Assembly (NCBI RefSeq): GCF_009873495.1
Contig: NZ_CP046703.1
Coordinates: 4,072,501 to 4,136,500 of the forward strand
DNA length: 64,000 nucleotides
Direction of reading: 5' to 3'
From: Nostoc sp. ATCC 53789
Lineage (GTDB): Bacteria > Cyanobacteriota > Cyanobacteriia > Cyanobacteriales > Nostocaceae
Part shown: positions 37,190 to 46,552 of the stretch, in pieces
How the letters are laid out: every line of letters begins with the position of its first letter
Position numbering within the stretch: the first letter of the stretch is position 1
Program-made: the position numbers and the translations under genes
The notes under the pieces: model-generated
The model's database searches: none
The model's input: only the letters and a program-made list of their open reading frames with translations
What the model was told of the DNA's origin: nothing

Positions 37190-39403
37190 ATGGATAATCA
37201 AGAAGCACTAGAGCGAACTCTCAACCGCGCTCGTCGCGCCCTTCAGATAATAGAGGAGGAAAAAGCTAGTTATGGGATTAGAATTCCGCCGGACTTAGTA
37301 ATCGAACTAGAAGAAAAACAAAAAGAAGTCACTAGCCTAGAGGCGCGATTAAGCCAGTTACAGGGACAACGCCCGGCAAGCGTGCCCGATAATTTGCCCC
37401 GCTATAACGATGTGTTTGTGGGACGCAAACAAGAAATCGCCCGTTGTTTGGAAGCACTTTCACCAGAGGAGCGCGGTTGGGGTGTGACGGTCGATGGTAT
37501 TGGTGGTATGGGGAAAACGGTGTTAGCGCTAGAGGTAGCACACCTTGCCCGTAAGCAAGCCTTGTTTGATGCCTACCTGTTTGTTTCTGCCAAAACTACC
37601 TGGCTCTCGACTGAGGGAGTGCGACAAGAAACCCTCGCCCTGTCTTCTCTCGATAGCTTCTGTCGGGAATTTGCCAAGGGGTTGGGACAAACAGATATTG
37701 TGAAAATGACTGATGCCACAGAACGCCGCCGCGCCCTTCTCGATGCCCTGCGGGGACGGCGCACCCTGTTGATTTGGGACAACTTGGAAACTCTGAATGC
37801 AGAAGAACGCGATATTATTGCCGAGTTTTTGCGGAAACTGCCCACCCCCAACAAAGCGATAATCACCAGCCGCCGCCGCACTGGGGAAAGCGCCGTCACC
37901 ATCCGCTTAGATCGTCTCTTAGAGACAGAAGCTTTGGAGTTAATGCAAGCGAAAGGAAGGTCGCACCCCCGTCTAGCCCAGGAATTAAATGCAACGAAGC
38001 CAGAGATATTGACTGCTTTATATGAAGGCTCTGGTGGCAATCCCCTAGCGCTAGATTGGACATTGGGACAGGTGGCACACAAAGGTTACTCCATCAGTGA
38101 TGCCCTAGAGCGGTTGCGTAATGCCGCCAAATCTCCCGATCTCTACGGGTTTCTGTTTGCCGATGCCGCCGAAACTCTCTCTGGAAATGATCGCACAGTG
38201 TTGTGTGCCCTGGTTGTATTCCTGACACCAGCAAAAACCACAGCACTGGCAGATGCTACGGATTTAGCCATAACCGAGATCCAAGTTTCTTTAGAACGGC
38301 TGGTAACTCTATCTTTGGTGAATGATTTGGATGGAGAACGGTTTGGCCTGCACCCCCTCACTCGCACATATATCCTGGCAGCTGTGGACGGAACGGATAC
38401 TGTTGGGACTGCACCCCTAAGTGGAATTCAGTTTGACTCTGCCGCCCAACGCAAAGTTCTGCGCTACTGGGTAGACTTTGCCCAGAAGTACGGGGGTGAG
38501 GGCAAAGATGCCTATCAGACCCATGACAAGCTGGAAGCCGAGTGGCAGAATCTAGAAGGCGTGGCGGCAAACTTGTGGGAGGTGGCAGGTATCCCCGGTA
38601 CGCTGAAAGACCAACAAGCTGCCCAAATGCTCATCGATTTGGAACACGCTTTGTCTAGCTTCCTCCGGTTTCGAGGCTACTGGGATGAGTGGGTACGCTT
38701 GGCTGAGTGGCGATATCTGGCAGGAAAGGCACTGAGTCAGTGGAGCGATGCTGGTTGGGGTGCATATCATGTTGCCTGGATTCACTATCAACGTGCGGAC
38801 AAAGATCGAACAGCAAGTTCGGGAGATCAAATGAAGGAGATGATGGAACGGGGCGGCAACCTTCGGGACAAGGCTTTTGCAACCCGTATGCAAGGAGTGA
38901 TTGCAGAGCAACGCCAGGACTGGGCGGAAGCGGAGCAGTTGTACCAGGAGGCATTAGCAATTTACCGAAAGTTGGGGAATGAGAAGAGAGAGGCAATCGC
39001 TCTCAACAATTTGGGAGGATTTGCACGCTCGCAGGGAGACTACGATGGCGCCGAATTTTACTACAAGCAAGCATTGACGATCACTAAAAAGCTGGGTTTT
39101 AAAGAACAAGAAGCTTCTCATTCTGCTGGTTTAGGACATCTCGCCCTTAACCGCAACCGCCCTACAGAAGCCCGTACCTGGTACGAGCGTCAGTTAACCC
39201 TGGCGCAGGAAATAGGACAGCAAAGTTTGGTCGCTGATGCTCAAGAGGGGTTAGCACAAGTTTTGAAGGAGGAGGGGCGCTATACAGAGGCACTACCCTT
39301 AGCACTGACTGCGCTGGAAATCCGAGAGCGCTTGCGCGATAAGAACTTGGATTTTTCGCGCCAATTGGTTGAGTGGTTGCGGCGTAAGACGGGGATAGAA
39401 TAA
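37190..39403 (+). CDS. NB-ARC STAND NTPase with N-terminal adaptor module and C-terminal TPRs
   Basis: 737 residues. Residues ~12-53 (RALQIIEEEKASYGIRIP) are the same module as the caspase C-terminus. The NTPase follows, with Walker A GIGGMGKT (103-110), Walker B RTLLIWDNLE, sensor AIITSRR, GLPL-like GGNPLAL, and an MHD-like FGLHPLTRTYI. About four tetratricopeptide repeats occupy ~565-720 (AEQLYQEALAIYRKLG, AEFYYKQALTITKKLG). Such proteins assemble on nucleotide exchange when the repeat part senses a trigger. The pairing points to a caspase-activating sensor. The gene looks richer in G+C than its neighbours, a hint of transfer. Confidence 0.9.
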   Translation: MDNQEALERTLNRARRALQIIEEEKASYGIRIPPDLVIELEEKQKEVTSLEARLSQLQGQRPASVPDNLPRYNDVFVGRKQEIARCLEALSPEERGWGVTVDGIGGMGKTVLALEVAHLARKQALFDAYLFVSAKTTWLSTEGVRQETLALSSLDSFCREFAKGLGQTDIVKMTDATERRRALLDALRGRRTLLIWDNLETLNAEERDIIAEFLRKLPTPNKAIITSRRRTGESAVTIRLDRLLETEALELMQAKGRSHPRLAQELNATKPEILTALYEGSGGNPLALDWTLGQVAHKGYSISDALERLRNAAKSPDLYGFLFADAAETLSGNDRTVLCALVVFLTPAKTTALADATDLAITEIQVSLERLVTLSLVNDLDGERFGLHPLTRTYILAAVDGTDTVGTAPLSGIQFDSAAQRKVLRYWVDFAQKYGGEGKDAYQTHDKLEAEWQNLEGVAANLWEVAGIPGTLKDQQAAQMLIDLEHALSSFLRFRGYWDEWVRLAEWRYLAGKALSQWSDAGWGAYHVAWIHYQRADKDRTASSGDQMKEMMERGGNLRDKAFATRMQGVIAEQRQDWAEAEQLYQEALAIYRKLGNEKREAIALNNLGGFARSQGDYDGAEFYYKQALTITKKLGFKEQEASHSAGLGHLALNRNRPTEARTWYERQLTLAQEIGQQSLVADAQEGLAQVLKEEGRYTEALPLALTALEIRERLRDKNLDFSRQLVEWLRRKTGIE

Positions 39404-39539
39404 TTCGTCATTCGTAATTAGTAATTAATTCAAGGTTTTACGTCTCTGTATAATCCCAGACTTCCAGTCTGTAGGCGTATATTTGCAAAACTGATATGCT
39501 CCCAACCATAATGGGACTTGCAATAAAATAAGATACCAA

Positions 39540-40268
39540 TCAAACTGGGACAATCGTGATATCCCATTTGGGTAATGTTTCAGAACGTTGCCAGAAAGGT
39601 TGATATTGTTCTAACTCTTGTGAAAGAACCTTAATTCCTTTTTCATAGGTGGTTTCAACCAGATGTACAATGGGTGCAATACCTTTCCAAGTCATATTAG
39701 AAGCCCAATGTAGTGCGGTTTCAACAGAATCTAAAATCGCGCCATTCCAATAGTTTTCTAAAGTAGCCCAACACCGTTCTATCGGATTGTACTTGCTATG
39801 GTAGGGAGGATAGTAAATCAGTCGGATTCTTAAATTAATCGCATCAGACAGTTCAACCATGCGTTTGATAAATTGTGTGCGGTCACTGCGAGTCGCCGCA
39901 CCGCCATCGAGATCAATCACCCATTCATCAAGCTCAAGGTAATTGTGTTGATTCTCATGCCACCAAGCGGTTAAACAATCGACAATAAAATCACTAGTTT
40001 CAGCCGACTGACCGAAGTAAATTGATAGCTGCTGGCTGTGTGTGTTGAGAATACCAAATGGAACTAAGACTTCTTGCCACTGTGTATCGTGGTCATCAGC
40101 GGCTTTTGCCTCCAGTGTCCGGGCTTTACCACCTCTAGAAAGGTTCCCAATCTTCACTTTGGCTTTAGTATCAATAGACACTCTCAACGATTTGTGATTC
40201 TCATCTGATGCCTGATTCTCCCGGAACACATTCTCAAATATGGCATCTGTTTGGGGAATCTTTTTCAA
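39540..40268 (-). CDS. DDE transposase, second frame (catalytic part)
   Basis: About 242 residues from a TTG, but the frame is open upstream to the slippery site, so it is probably made only as a frameshift fusion with the preceding frame. Catalytic acids can be placed in SIDTKAKV (first D), VIDLDGGA (second D) and the PPYHSKYNPIERCWATLE segment (E). This arrangement and the SRGGKAR stretch resemble the ISAzo13-like transposases found in cyanobacteria. It catalyses cut-and-paste or copy-type transposition of its own element. Confidence 0.8.
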   Translation of the reverse strand: MKKIPQTDAIFENVFRENQASDENHKSLRVSIDTKAKVKIGNLSRGGKARTLEAKAADDHDTQWQEVLVPFGILNTHSQQLSIYFGQSAETSDFIVDCLTAWWHENQHNYLELDEWVIDLDGGAATRSDRTQFIKRMVELSDAINLRIRLIYYPPYHSKYNPIERCWATLENYWNGAILDSVETALHWASNMTWKGIAPIVHLVETTYEKGIKVLSQELEQYQPFWQRSETLPKWDITIVPV

Positions 40269-40753
40269 GGGCTTGGTTTTTTGTGTTTTTTTAGGCGATA
40301 CCCCAAGCCATTAAGAATCGTCCCTAGGGTTTGGCGAGACGGTAATTCGCTCTGGTCGTATCCCTTTTCACCTAACAATGCCTCTCTTACTGCTCTGGCA
40401 CTAATGCGCGCATACAGAAAAGTTGATTGAAATTTTGGGTCGGTTTGAGCTTTAGCATCTACCAATGAACGAATATCCGATTCTAAATTGGGCAGAATCT
40501 CAATACTCTTGTGTCTTCCTCTTGCCTGATAGTTATCTACACAGACTATCCCCGTCCGCCGTTCATCCAAGCCAAGTTGTACACTCTGGCGATTCCACCC
40601 CAACACTGTTTCTGCTTTGCGGGCTGAACTATCGAAGTAATCTTCGGTGACTTTTGCCATGAAGTCTCTTTTGCGACTGCCAGTTAGTTTTTTGGCTGCA
40701 TCTTTAAAGGTAGATTTGATGGTGTCAGTCAGCATGACTTGAGGGATTTTCAT
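40265..40753 (-). CDS. DDE transposase, first frame (N-terminal part)
   Basis: 162 residues, ATG start. It contains a helical region (AKKLTGSRKRDFMAKVTEDYF) and a putative winged-helix end (SELPSRQTLGTILNGLGYRLKK). The minus strand has A_AAA_AAA (40292-40286) in the zero frame near the end; a -1 slip there continues into the downstream frame (K-K-T-Q-K-T-K-P-L-K-K), giving a fusion of about 400 residues. This is the classical slippery heptamer for programmed -1 frameshifting. No mutation other than the frame change is needed. Confidence 0.8.
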   Translation of the reverse strand: MKIPQVMLTDTIKSTFKDAAKKLTGSRKRDFMAKVTEDYFDSSARKAETVLGWNRQSVQLGLDERRTGIVCVDNYQARGRHKSIEILPNLESDIRSLVDAKAQTDPKFQSTFLYARISARAVREALLGEKGYDQSELPSRQTLGTILNGLGYRLKKHKKPSP

Positions 40754-40906
40754 TCTAGAGATTTAGTGGGGGTTAGTAGATCCGCGCTTCCTAAATATTC
40801 TAGAATGGCTGGTACTTTATTTTTTCGCAAGTCCCTAAACGCTATAGTCTGAGGTAACTGTCACAAAACTAGATAAACCCATTTATTCTATAATTTTAAA
40901 TTTATT

Positions 40907-41743
40907 ATGACTAATTACACATTACAAGCAAGTCGGGAATGGTGGTCACAACAATGGCTAGATTTGCTAGATTCCTATCGCTTTAAAAAGCGTTTAGAAC
41001 GTGCGAGAAATTATGCTCGTCAAGGAAATGTTCTCAGCATTGAATTTAAAGGTGCGAAAGTATTGGCTAGAGTGCAAGGTAGTGAAGTAGAACCTTATAA
41101 AGTTTCCCTTTCCCTTGAACCCTTTACCGATGAACAATGGGGTTATGTCATTGAAACCATGTCCCAAAAAGCAATTTTTGCTGCCAAGCTACTAGCAGGA
41201 GAAATGCCACAAAATATAGAAGAAGTCTTCACGGCAAATGGTCTTTCGATATTTCCATTTACCCTTGGTGATGTCCAGAGTAAATGCTCTTGTCCTGATA
41301 AAGCAAATCCCTGTAAACATATTGGTGCGATATACTATCAGTTAGGCGATCGATTCAGTGAAGACCCCTTTGTACTATTTCAGTTGCGCGGACGCACCAA
41401 AGAGCAAATTATCAGTGATTTACGCGAATTACGTAGTGCTAAGATTCAACCAAATACCACAGAAACGCCCGATATTCAAGAATCAATTTCTAATAACAAA
41501 TACTCGGTAAAAATTGATTCTTTCTGGCAATATAATGAGCCACTAGAGTCATCCTTGGTAGTGATTGCACCATCCACGAGCGAGATGGTATTAGATGTAT
41601 TAGGAGCAATCCCACTAGCGAAGGAAGAGGAAAATGCAGTAAATTCAACTTCCAGTGATGTGGTAATGAAGTATTTAAATACAGTTTACAGAGATGTGAG
41701 CCAGAAGGCTTTTTTAGCAGCAATGAATGTGGGAGGAAGTTGA
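40907..41743 (+). CDS. SWIM zinc-finger protein
   Basis: 278 residues. The SWIM zinc-binding pattern CxCx(n)CxH is in SKCSCPDKANPCKHIGAIYY, preceded by a β-rich domain (VLSIEFKGAKVLARVQGSEVEPYKV) and opening with REWWSQQWLDLLDSYRFKKRL, all typical of bacterial SWIM proteins encoded beside SNF2 helicases. The domain is thought to bind DNA or protein and to act with the helicase. Here the two genes are 5.3 kb apart, with the caspase/STAND pair and an insertion sequence between. With the IS right end only 71 bp upstream, its transcription may now depend on a new promoter. Confidence 0.9.
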   Translation: MTNYTLQASREWWSQQWLDLLDSYRFKKRLERARNYARQGNVLSIEFKGAKVLARVQGSEVEPYKVSLSLEPFTDEQWGYVIETMSQKAIFAAKLLAGEMPQNIEEVFTANGLSIFPFTLGDVQSKCSCPDKANPCKHIGAIYYQLGDRFSEDPFVLFQLRGRTKEQIISDLRELRSAKIQPNTTETPDIQESISNNKYSVKIDSFWQYNEPLESSLVVIAPSTSEMVLDVLGAIPLAKEEENAVNSTSSDVVMKYLNTVYRDVSQKAFLAAMNVGGS

Positions 41744-41763
41744 TATTAATTCATAATTCGTAA

Positions 41764-42408
41764 TTATGAATTAGGTTGATTGGGTAGTTCAATCTTCACC
41801 CATTCCCGCACTGCCTGACGAATTGCCCGTCTGCCATTTGCCCGATTTTGCTCAATCAGTTTTGGCAGATCCCGAATTGCTAAACTAGGAAACACTAAAC
41901 TGTTCTCTGACTCGACATATTCCCCATTTTGCAGGAGATAAATCTTGAGTTCACCGGAGTCATAACACCAGAGTTCTGGTACTCCCAGGCGGGCATAAAT
42001 GGGAAACCGATTTAGAGACTTACTGGTAACATCAATTTCCAGTGCCAAATCAGGCGGTGGGTCTTGTTTCAAGTCCAGATCCAATCTACCCCGAACCGTA
42101 GCTTCATTCTGGAAATAGAAGCAGTTATCTGACTCTACCCCTGCCATTCGACTTTCTCGCTTCCAGGTAGTCGAACCATAACTTTCATAGTCTAAATCCA
42201 GCACATCAGCGATTTCTTTGACCAAATCGCCAATTACCTCTTTATAGTGTTCGTGTTCAGGTAAAGGTGTCATAATTTCCAAAGTGGTGCGATCGTAAGC
42301 TAACCTTGCTGCCCGATGCTCTCCCAAGTCTTTTAGAAGATTTTCAAACTGTTGCCAACTAATGTCGTAAAGTATTACTCGGTCTGCTCGATTTTTGGCG
42401 ACTGTCAT
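41764..42408 (-). CDS. Uma2-family (DUF820) putative endonuclease
   Basis: 214 residues. Same signatures as the protein at 14165-14803: WQQFENLLKDLGEHR, RLAYDRTTLEIMTPLPEHEHYKE, PDLALEIDVTSKS and VPELWCYDSGELKIY. The acidic residues of the nuclease-like core are kept. It ends only 21 bp from the convergent SWIM gene and begins 22 bp after the stop of the PCP-reductase-domain gene, so it is probably cotranscribed with that gene. Function is untested for the family. Confidence 0.88.
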   Translation of the reverse strand: MTVAKNRADRVILYDISWQQFENLLKDLGEHRAARLAYDRTTLEIMTPLPEHEHYKEVIGDLVKEIADVLDLDYESYGSTTWKRESRMAGVESDNCFYFQNEATVRGRLDLDLKQDPPPDLALEIDVTSKSLNRFPIYARLGVPELWCYDSGELKIYLLQNGEYVESENSLVFPSLAIRDLPKLIEQNRANGRRAIRQAVREWVKIELPNQPNS

Positions 42409-42429
42409 TGTTACGACCTCCAGAATGTT

Positions 42430-42615
42430 TTATTGTCCAAACTCAAGCCTAGCCTGTTCTACCAAATCAGCTGTCACAACCTCTTGACCTGCTTCACGAG
42501 CTAGCTGTTCAATTCTTGCTTTAGCTTGAGAGCGGACAAAAAAGGGAATATTTTGTAACTTTTCTTTAGCTTCTGATGTCCATCGCAAAGTCTCAATAAA
42601 ATTAGAGTCGCTCAT
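42430..42615 (-). CDS. Stand-alone PCP_red-domain peptide
   Basis: 61 residues, ATG start. The whole peptide matches the small domain found at the C-terminus of the ChlB subunit of light-independent protochlorophyllide reductase: [18 protein letters not shown], then [24 protein letters not shown]. As a free-standing domain its role is unknown. It is encoded between the Uma2 gene and the psbDC operon, on the same strand as both, after the psbC terminator. That position may be accidental or may point to a link with pigment-protein assembly. Confidence 0.8.
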   Translation of the reverse strand: MSDSNFIETLRWTSEAKEKLQNIPFFVRSQAKARIEQLAREAGQEVVTADLVEQARLEFGQ

Positions 42616-42678
42616 AGTATTAATTACCTTGGTAAGTTCCTCAATTTAATCAGCAGATTACTAATTTTCCTATAAAAA

Positions 42679-42704
42679 AAGCCCTTGCTTTTACGCAAGA
42701 GCTT
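42679..42704 (-). terminator. Rho-independent terminator of psbDC
   Basis: On the minus strand AAGCTCTTGC and GCAAGGGCTT pair (one mismatch in ten) around a 6-base loop, followed by a run of seven U residues and UAUA. It begins 41 bp past the psbC stop codon. Confidence 0.85.
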
Positions 42705-42745
42705 TTAAATTATTTAGTTGTCAGTGATGAAATAAACTTTACAAC

Positions 42746-44137
42746 CTAATCTAGGTCGTCCATGAACATCACTGGCTCAGTATCACGGTTAATTCCTTTC
42801 TCAAAACCACCAGCCGCAGCCCGTGCGCGACCAGCGTGCCACAAGTGACCAACTAGGAAGAAGAATCCTAGTACGAAGTGAGAAGTCGCCAACCAAGCGC
42901 GAGGAGATACGTAGTTGAAGGAGTTAATTTCAGTAGCCACACCACCCACGGAGTTCAAAGAACCCAGAGGAGCGTGGGTCATGTATTCAGCAGCGCGACG
43001 AGCTTGCCAAGGCTGAATATCGTTCTTGATTTTTTCCAAGTCAAGACCATTGGGGCCACGTAGAGGCTCCAACCAAGGGCCACGGAAATCCCAGAAGCGC
43101 ATGGTTTCACCACCGAAGATGATTTCACCAGTTGGAGAGCGCATCAGGTATTTACCTAGACCTGTGGGGCCTTGGGCAGAACCGACGTTAGCACCCAAGC
43201 GTTGGTCACGAATCAAGAAGGTCAAAGCCTGAGCTTGAGAAGCTTCTGGACCAGTAGGGCCAAAGAATTCGCTGGGATAAACGGTGTTGTTGAACCAAAC
43301 AAAGATGGATGCAATAAAGCCCATCAGTGAAAGAGCGCCCAAGCTGTAGGAAAGGTAAGCCTCACCAGACCAGATGGATGCACGACGTGACCAAGCAAAA
43401 GGCTTGGTAAGAATGTGGAAAACGCCGCCAGCAATACAGATAAAGGCAATCCAAATGTGACCGCCGACCACATCTTCTAAGTTATCAACGCTGACAATCC
43501 AGCCTTCGCCACCGAAGGGAGACTTGATTACATAACCGAAGATAACTGCTGGGTTCAATGTTGGATTGGTAATAACACGAACGTCACCACCGCCTGGTGC
43601 CCAAGTGTCATACAAACCACCGAAGAACATTGCTTTTAAAACCAACAGCAACGCACCGCATCCCAAAATAATCAGGTGGAATCCGATGATGTTGGTCATC
43701 TTGTTCTTGTCTTTCCAGTCGTAACCAAAGAAAGAAGAGTATTCTTCTAAGGTTTCTGGACCACGAACGGCGTGATAGATACCGCCAAAGCCAAGGACGG
43801 CTGAGGAAATTAGGTGGAGTACACCGACAACAAAGTAGGGGAAGGTGTCGATAACTTCACCACCAGCACCAACGCCCCAACCCTGGGTAGCGAGGTGAGG
43901 TAACAGGATCAAGCCCTGTTCGTACATGGGTTTTTCAGGAACGAAGTGAGCGACTTCAAATAAAGTCATCGCTCCTGCCCAGAATACAATCAAGCCAGCA
44001 TGGGCAACGTGAGCGCCCAGGAGTTTGCCAGATAGATTGATTAAACGCGCATTACCAGACCACCAGGCAAAGCCAGTAGATTCTTGGTCGCGTCCAGTGC
44101 CGCCTAATATATTTGGTCTATTAGAGAGCGTTACCAC
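42746..44137 (-). CDS. psbC: Photosystem II CP43 chlorophyll apoprotein
   Basis: 463 residues from the GTG at 44137 (read VTLSNRPNI after the initiator), chosen because GGAGGT lies about 7 bases upstream and the overlap with psbD is then exactly 17 bases, the classical arrangement in cyanobacteria and plastids. Six membrane helices with chlorophyll-binding histidines. The large lumenal loop has [14 protein letters not shown], with the Glu and Arg that contact the manganese-calcium cluster. It is the inner antenna protein next to D1. It is translationally coupled to psbD. Confidence 0.97.
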   Translation of the reverse strand: MVTLSNRPNILGGTGRDQESTGFAWWSGNARLINLSGKLLGAHVAHAGLIVFWAGAMTLFEVAHFVPEKPMYEQGLILLPHLATQGWGVGAGGEVIDTFPYFVVGVLHLISSAVLGFGGIYHAVRGPETLEEYSSFFGYDWKDKNKMTNIIGFHLIILGCGALLLVLKAMFFGGLYDTWAPGGGDVRVITNPTLNPAVIFGYVIKSPFGGEGWIVSVDNLEDVVGGHIWIAFICIAGGVFHILTKPFAWSRRASIWSGEAYLSYSLGALSLMGFIASIFVWFNNTVYPSEFFGPTGPEASQAQALTFLIRDQRLGANVGSAQGPTGLGKYLMRSPTGEIIFGGETMRFWDFRGPWLEPLRGPNGLDLEKIKNDIQPWQARRAAEYMTHAPLGSLNSVGGVATEINSFNYVSPRAWLATSHFVLGFFFLVGHLWHAGRARAAAGGFEKGINRDTEPVMFMDDLD

Positions 44138-45176
44138 GTGGTAATACCTCCTCAGGGAATACAAATTGTTCGTGGGGTTGATCTTGAGGAGCCATCCAAG
44201 CGCGGATACCCTCGTTCAGCAAAATGTTTTTGGTATAGAAGGTTTCAAACTCAGGGTCTTCCGCCGCCCGTAATTCTTGGGAGACGAAATCATAAGCTCG
44301 CAGGTTGAGTGCTAAACCGACGATGCCGACGGCACTCATCCACAAACCTGTGACTGGCACGAACAACATAAAGAAGTGCAACCAGCGTTTGTTTGAGAAA
44401 GCAATCCCGAAAATCTGTGACCAGAAACGGTTTGCTGTCACCATTGAATAGGTTTCTTCAGACTGGGTTGGATTGAAGGCGCGGAAGGTGTTAGCACCAT
44501 CACCGTCTTCAAACAAGGTATTTTCGACTGTGGCTCCGTGAATGGCACACAATAATGCACCACCCAATACACCAGCAACACCCATCATGTGGAAGGGGTT
44601 GAGTGTCCAGTTGTGGAAGCCTTGCAGGAATAGCAGGAACCGGAAAATTGCCGCTACGCCAAAGCTGGGAGCAAAGAACCAGCTTGATTGTCCCAAGGGG
44701 TACATCAGGAATACGCTGACGAATACTGCAATGGGAGCTGAGAAGGCGAGGGCGTTATAAGGACGGATTCCTACTAGACGCGCAATTTCAAATTGCCGTA
44801 ACATGAAGCCAATCAAACCAAAGGCTCCGTGTAGGGCAACGAATGGCCACAAGCCACCCAGTTGGAACCAACGGGTGAGGTCGCCTTGGGCTTCTGGGCC
44901 CCACAACAGCAATAGGGAATGTCCCATGCTGTCGGCTGGGGTGGATACTGCCACTGTTAGGAAGTTAGCACCTTCTAGGTAGGAGGAGGCTAATCCGTGG
45001 GTATACCAAGAGGTGACGAAGGTGGTGCCGGTCAGCCAACCGCCTAGTGCTAGGAAGGCGCAGGGGAACAATAGTATCCCTGACCAACCTACGAATACGA
45101 AGCGATCGCGCTTGAGCCAGTCGTCTAGAACGTCAAACCACCCTCTACTGGGCGCACGTCCAACTGCGATGGTCAT
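44121..45176 (-). CDS. psbD: Photosystem II reaction-centre protein D2
   Basis: 351 residues, full length. Typical segments are [46 protein letters not shown] (one helix end) and the C-terminal [21 protein letters not shown]2 pairs with D1 in the thylakoid membrane and carries the plastoquinone QA site, the histidine ligands of the special pair and the non-haem iron. GAGGA lies about 11 bases upstream of the ATG. First gene of the psbDC operon. Cyanobacteria often carry a second, monocistronic psbD; only this copy is in the window. Confidence 0.97.
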   Translation of the reverse strand: MTIAVGRAPSRGWFDVLDDWLKRDRFVFVGWSGILLFPCAFLALGGWLTGTTFVTSWYTHGLASSYLEGANFLTVAVSTPADSMGHSLLLLWGPEAQGDLTRWFQLGGLWPFVALHGAFGLIGFMLRQFEIARLVGIRPYNALAFSAPIAVFVSVFLMYPLGQSSWFFAPSFGVAAIFRFLLFLQGFHNWTLNPFHMMGVAGVLGGALLCAIHGATVENTLFEDGDGANTFRAFNPTQSEETYSMVTANRFWSQIFGIAFSNKRWLHFFMLFVPVTGLWMSAVGIVGLALNLRAYDFVSQELRAAEDPEFETFYTKNILLNEGIRAWMAPQDQPHEQFVFPEEVLPRGNAL

Positions 45177-45854
45177 CGGACTAAAATCCTCTTTTTTTAC
45201 TAAAATTGCAACGTTTCTAAGGCAATACGGAGAGCCAATGTAACCGGCTGCCGTGAGGAATTAACGTTTTTTTTGACAATCTCAATAGCTTAAAAGCGAC
45301 TGAGATTCTGAGAAGTTGCTGACCTGTGAAATCAGCATTTCTCTTTCTTTATGCCATTACACGTACCATCGGCTAGTAATCTAGCTTGTGGTAACTTAAT
45401 GATTCTTAACTTATCACACTACTCAGGGTTTTTGCCTGACACACAGAAGCAAATCAGGCATGAAACACGAACCTTATAAATAATATGAATATCAGAAATT
45501 TTACAATTTGACACAACTTTTCTCAGAAATGTAAGAAAATTTAGTCTAGATGGACGTAGGTAGGTAACTCATTCCCAAGAGGTCAAAAAGACGCAGGGGC
45601 AGGAAAGAGAGAATTTTTATCGGCCAATGAGTAAAAAAATTGTAACCGTGCCCTCACAAATAGATTATATGGGTCGCAGGAGGCAGGAGAGCAGCTGAGT
45701 TTTTGTCAACAATGTTTGGTAAAATAATCAAGCAGCAGACCCTCTAAAGTGTTCTTTAGTTGAATGACTAGCCTTCAATTTAGTCAAGTTCTGTCTAGTA
45801 GCATTCAGTGTACGAGTATTTCACAGCGAGTATCTCACAGGCAATTGTAGTTCA
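45177..45854. promoter_or_regulatory. 678-bp divergent control region between psbD and ycf4
   Basis: No gene is visible. It should contain the psbDC promoter and leader (right-to-left) and the ycf4 promoter (left-to-right). I could not identify specific operator sequences. G-rich dispersed repeat fragments (GCAGGAGGCAGGAGAGCAG) occur near 45675-45695. Confidence 0.5.
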
Positions 45855-46424
45855 ATGACGACATCAACAACGATTAACAAAGGCGATCGCCTCCTGCATC
45901 AAAATGTTCTCGGTTCTCGTCGGTTCAGTAACTACTGGTGGGCAACTATTGTTACCTTGGGAGCAAGCGGCTTTTTACTGGCTGGGATATCCAGCTACTT
46001 AAAAGTTAATTTACTCATAGTTTCCGATCCAACTCAACTAGTATTTGTCCCCCAAGGATTGGTGATGGGGTTATATGGTGCTGCTGGCTTGCTATTAGCC
46101 ACATACTTATGGCTAGTGATTTTATTGGATGTGGGTGGTGGCTACAACGAATTTAATCAGGAAACTGGCACAATCAAAATCTTTCGTTGGGGTTTTCCCG
46201 GCAAAAATCGCCGAATTGAGATTGATAGCCGCATAGAAGATGTGCAATCTGTGCGAATAGCTGTCAAAGAAGGTCTTAATCCCCTTCGCGCCCTCTATCT
46301 ACGCATTAAGGGGCGGCGAGATATTCCCTTAACACGAGTTGGACAACCCTTATCTTTAACAGAGTTAGAAACAGAAGGTGCGAAGTTAGCCCGCTTTTTG
46401 GGAGTATCGTTAGAAGGACTTTAA
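45855..46424 (+). CDS. ycf4: Photosystem I assembly protein Ycf4
   Basis: 189 residues. Two membrane helices lie in the first half (ATIVTLGASGFLLAGISSYL and LVMGLYGAAGLLLATYLWLVI), followed by a soluble domain with the family's conserved FRWGFPGKNRRIEI, EGLNPLRALYLRIKGRRDIPLTR and a C-terminal LARFLGVSLEGL. Ycf4 is a thylakoid scaffold that assists assembly of photosystem I. It is transcribed divergently from psbDC. Confidence 0.95.
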   Translation: MTTSTTINKGDRLLHQNVLGSRRFSNYWWATIVTLGASGFLLAGISSYLKVNLLIVSDPTQLVFVPQGLVMGLYGAAGLLLATYLWLVILLDVGGGYNEFNQETGTIKIFRWGFPGKNRRIEIDSRIEDVQSVRIAVKEGLNPLRALYLRIKGRRDIPLTRVGQPLSLTELETEGAKLARFLGVSLEGL

Positions 46425-46438
46425 GAGATTAGGGTAGA

Positions 46439-46479
46439 GGGTAAAGGTTACAGGGTACAGATTATTCCCTATCACCTGT
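46439..46479. repeat. 41-bp exact repeat of 16247-16287
   Basis: This segment, from GGGTAAAGG to CACCTGT, is identical over 41 bases to the one preceding the heptamer array at 16281. Here it is followed by degenerate heptamers (TAGCTGT, CACCTCT) rather than a full array. Confidence 0.85.
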
Positions 46480-46552
46480 TAGCTGTCACCTCTCCTCTAA
46501 TCCCAATTCCCCTGAAAAGGATAAGATACTGTGGTTAAATCAGTAACTTGCA

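Larger units (their letters stand above)
39513..40835 (-). mobile_element. Complete insertion sequence, ISAzo13-like, 1323 bp
   Basis: The terminal inverted repeats are 39513-39538 and 40810-40835, matching at 22 of 26 positions (both begin GGGACTTGC reading inward). They enclose one two-frame transposase on the minus strand. A possible TAA lies near both edges, but a target duplication is not certain. The element sits between the NB-ARC gene and the SWIM gene and disrupts no recognisable open frame. Confidence 0.85.

Noticed and set aside
40265..40753. Transposase as a dead, frameshifted copy
   Set aside because: The frame change coincides with a canonical slippery heptamer, and the ends and catalytic acids look intact.
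44121..44137. psbD/psbC overlap as an anomaly
   Set aside because: A 17-base overlap with a GTG start is the normal, conserved arrangement.
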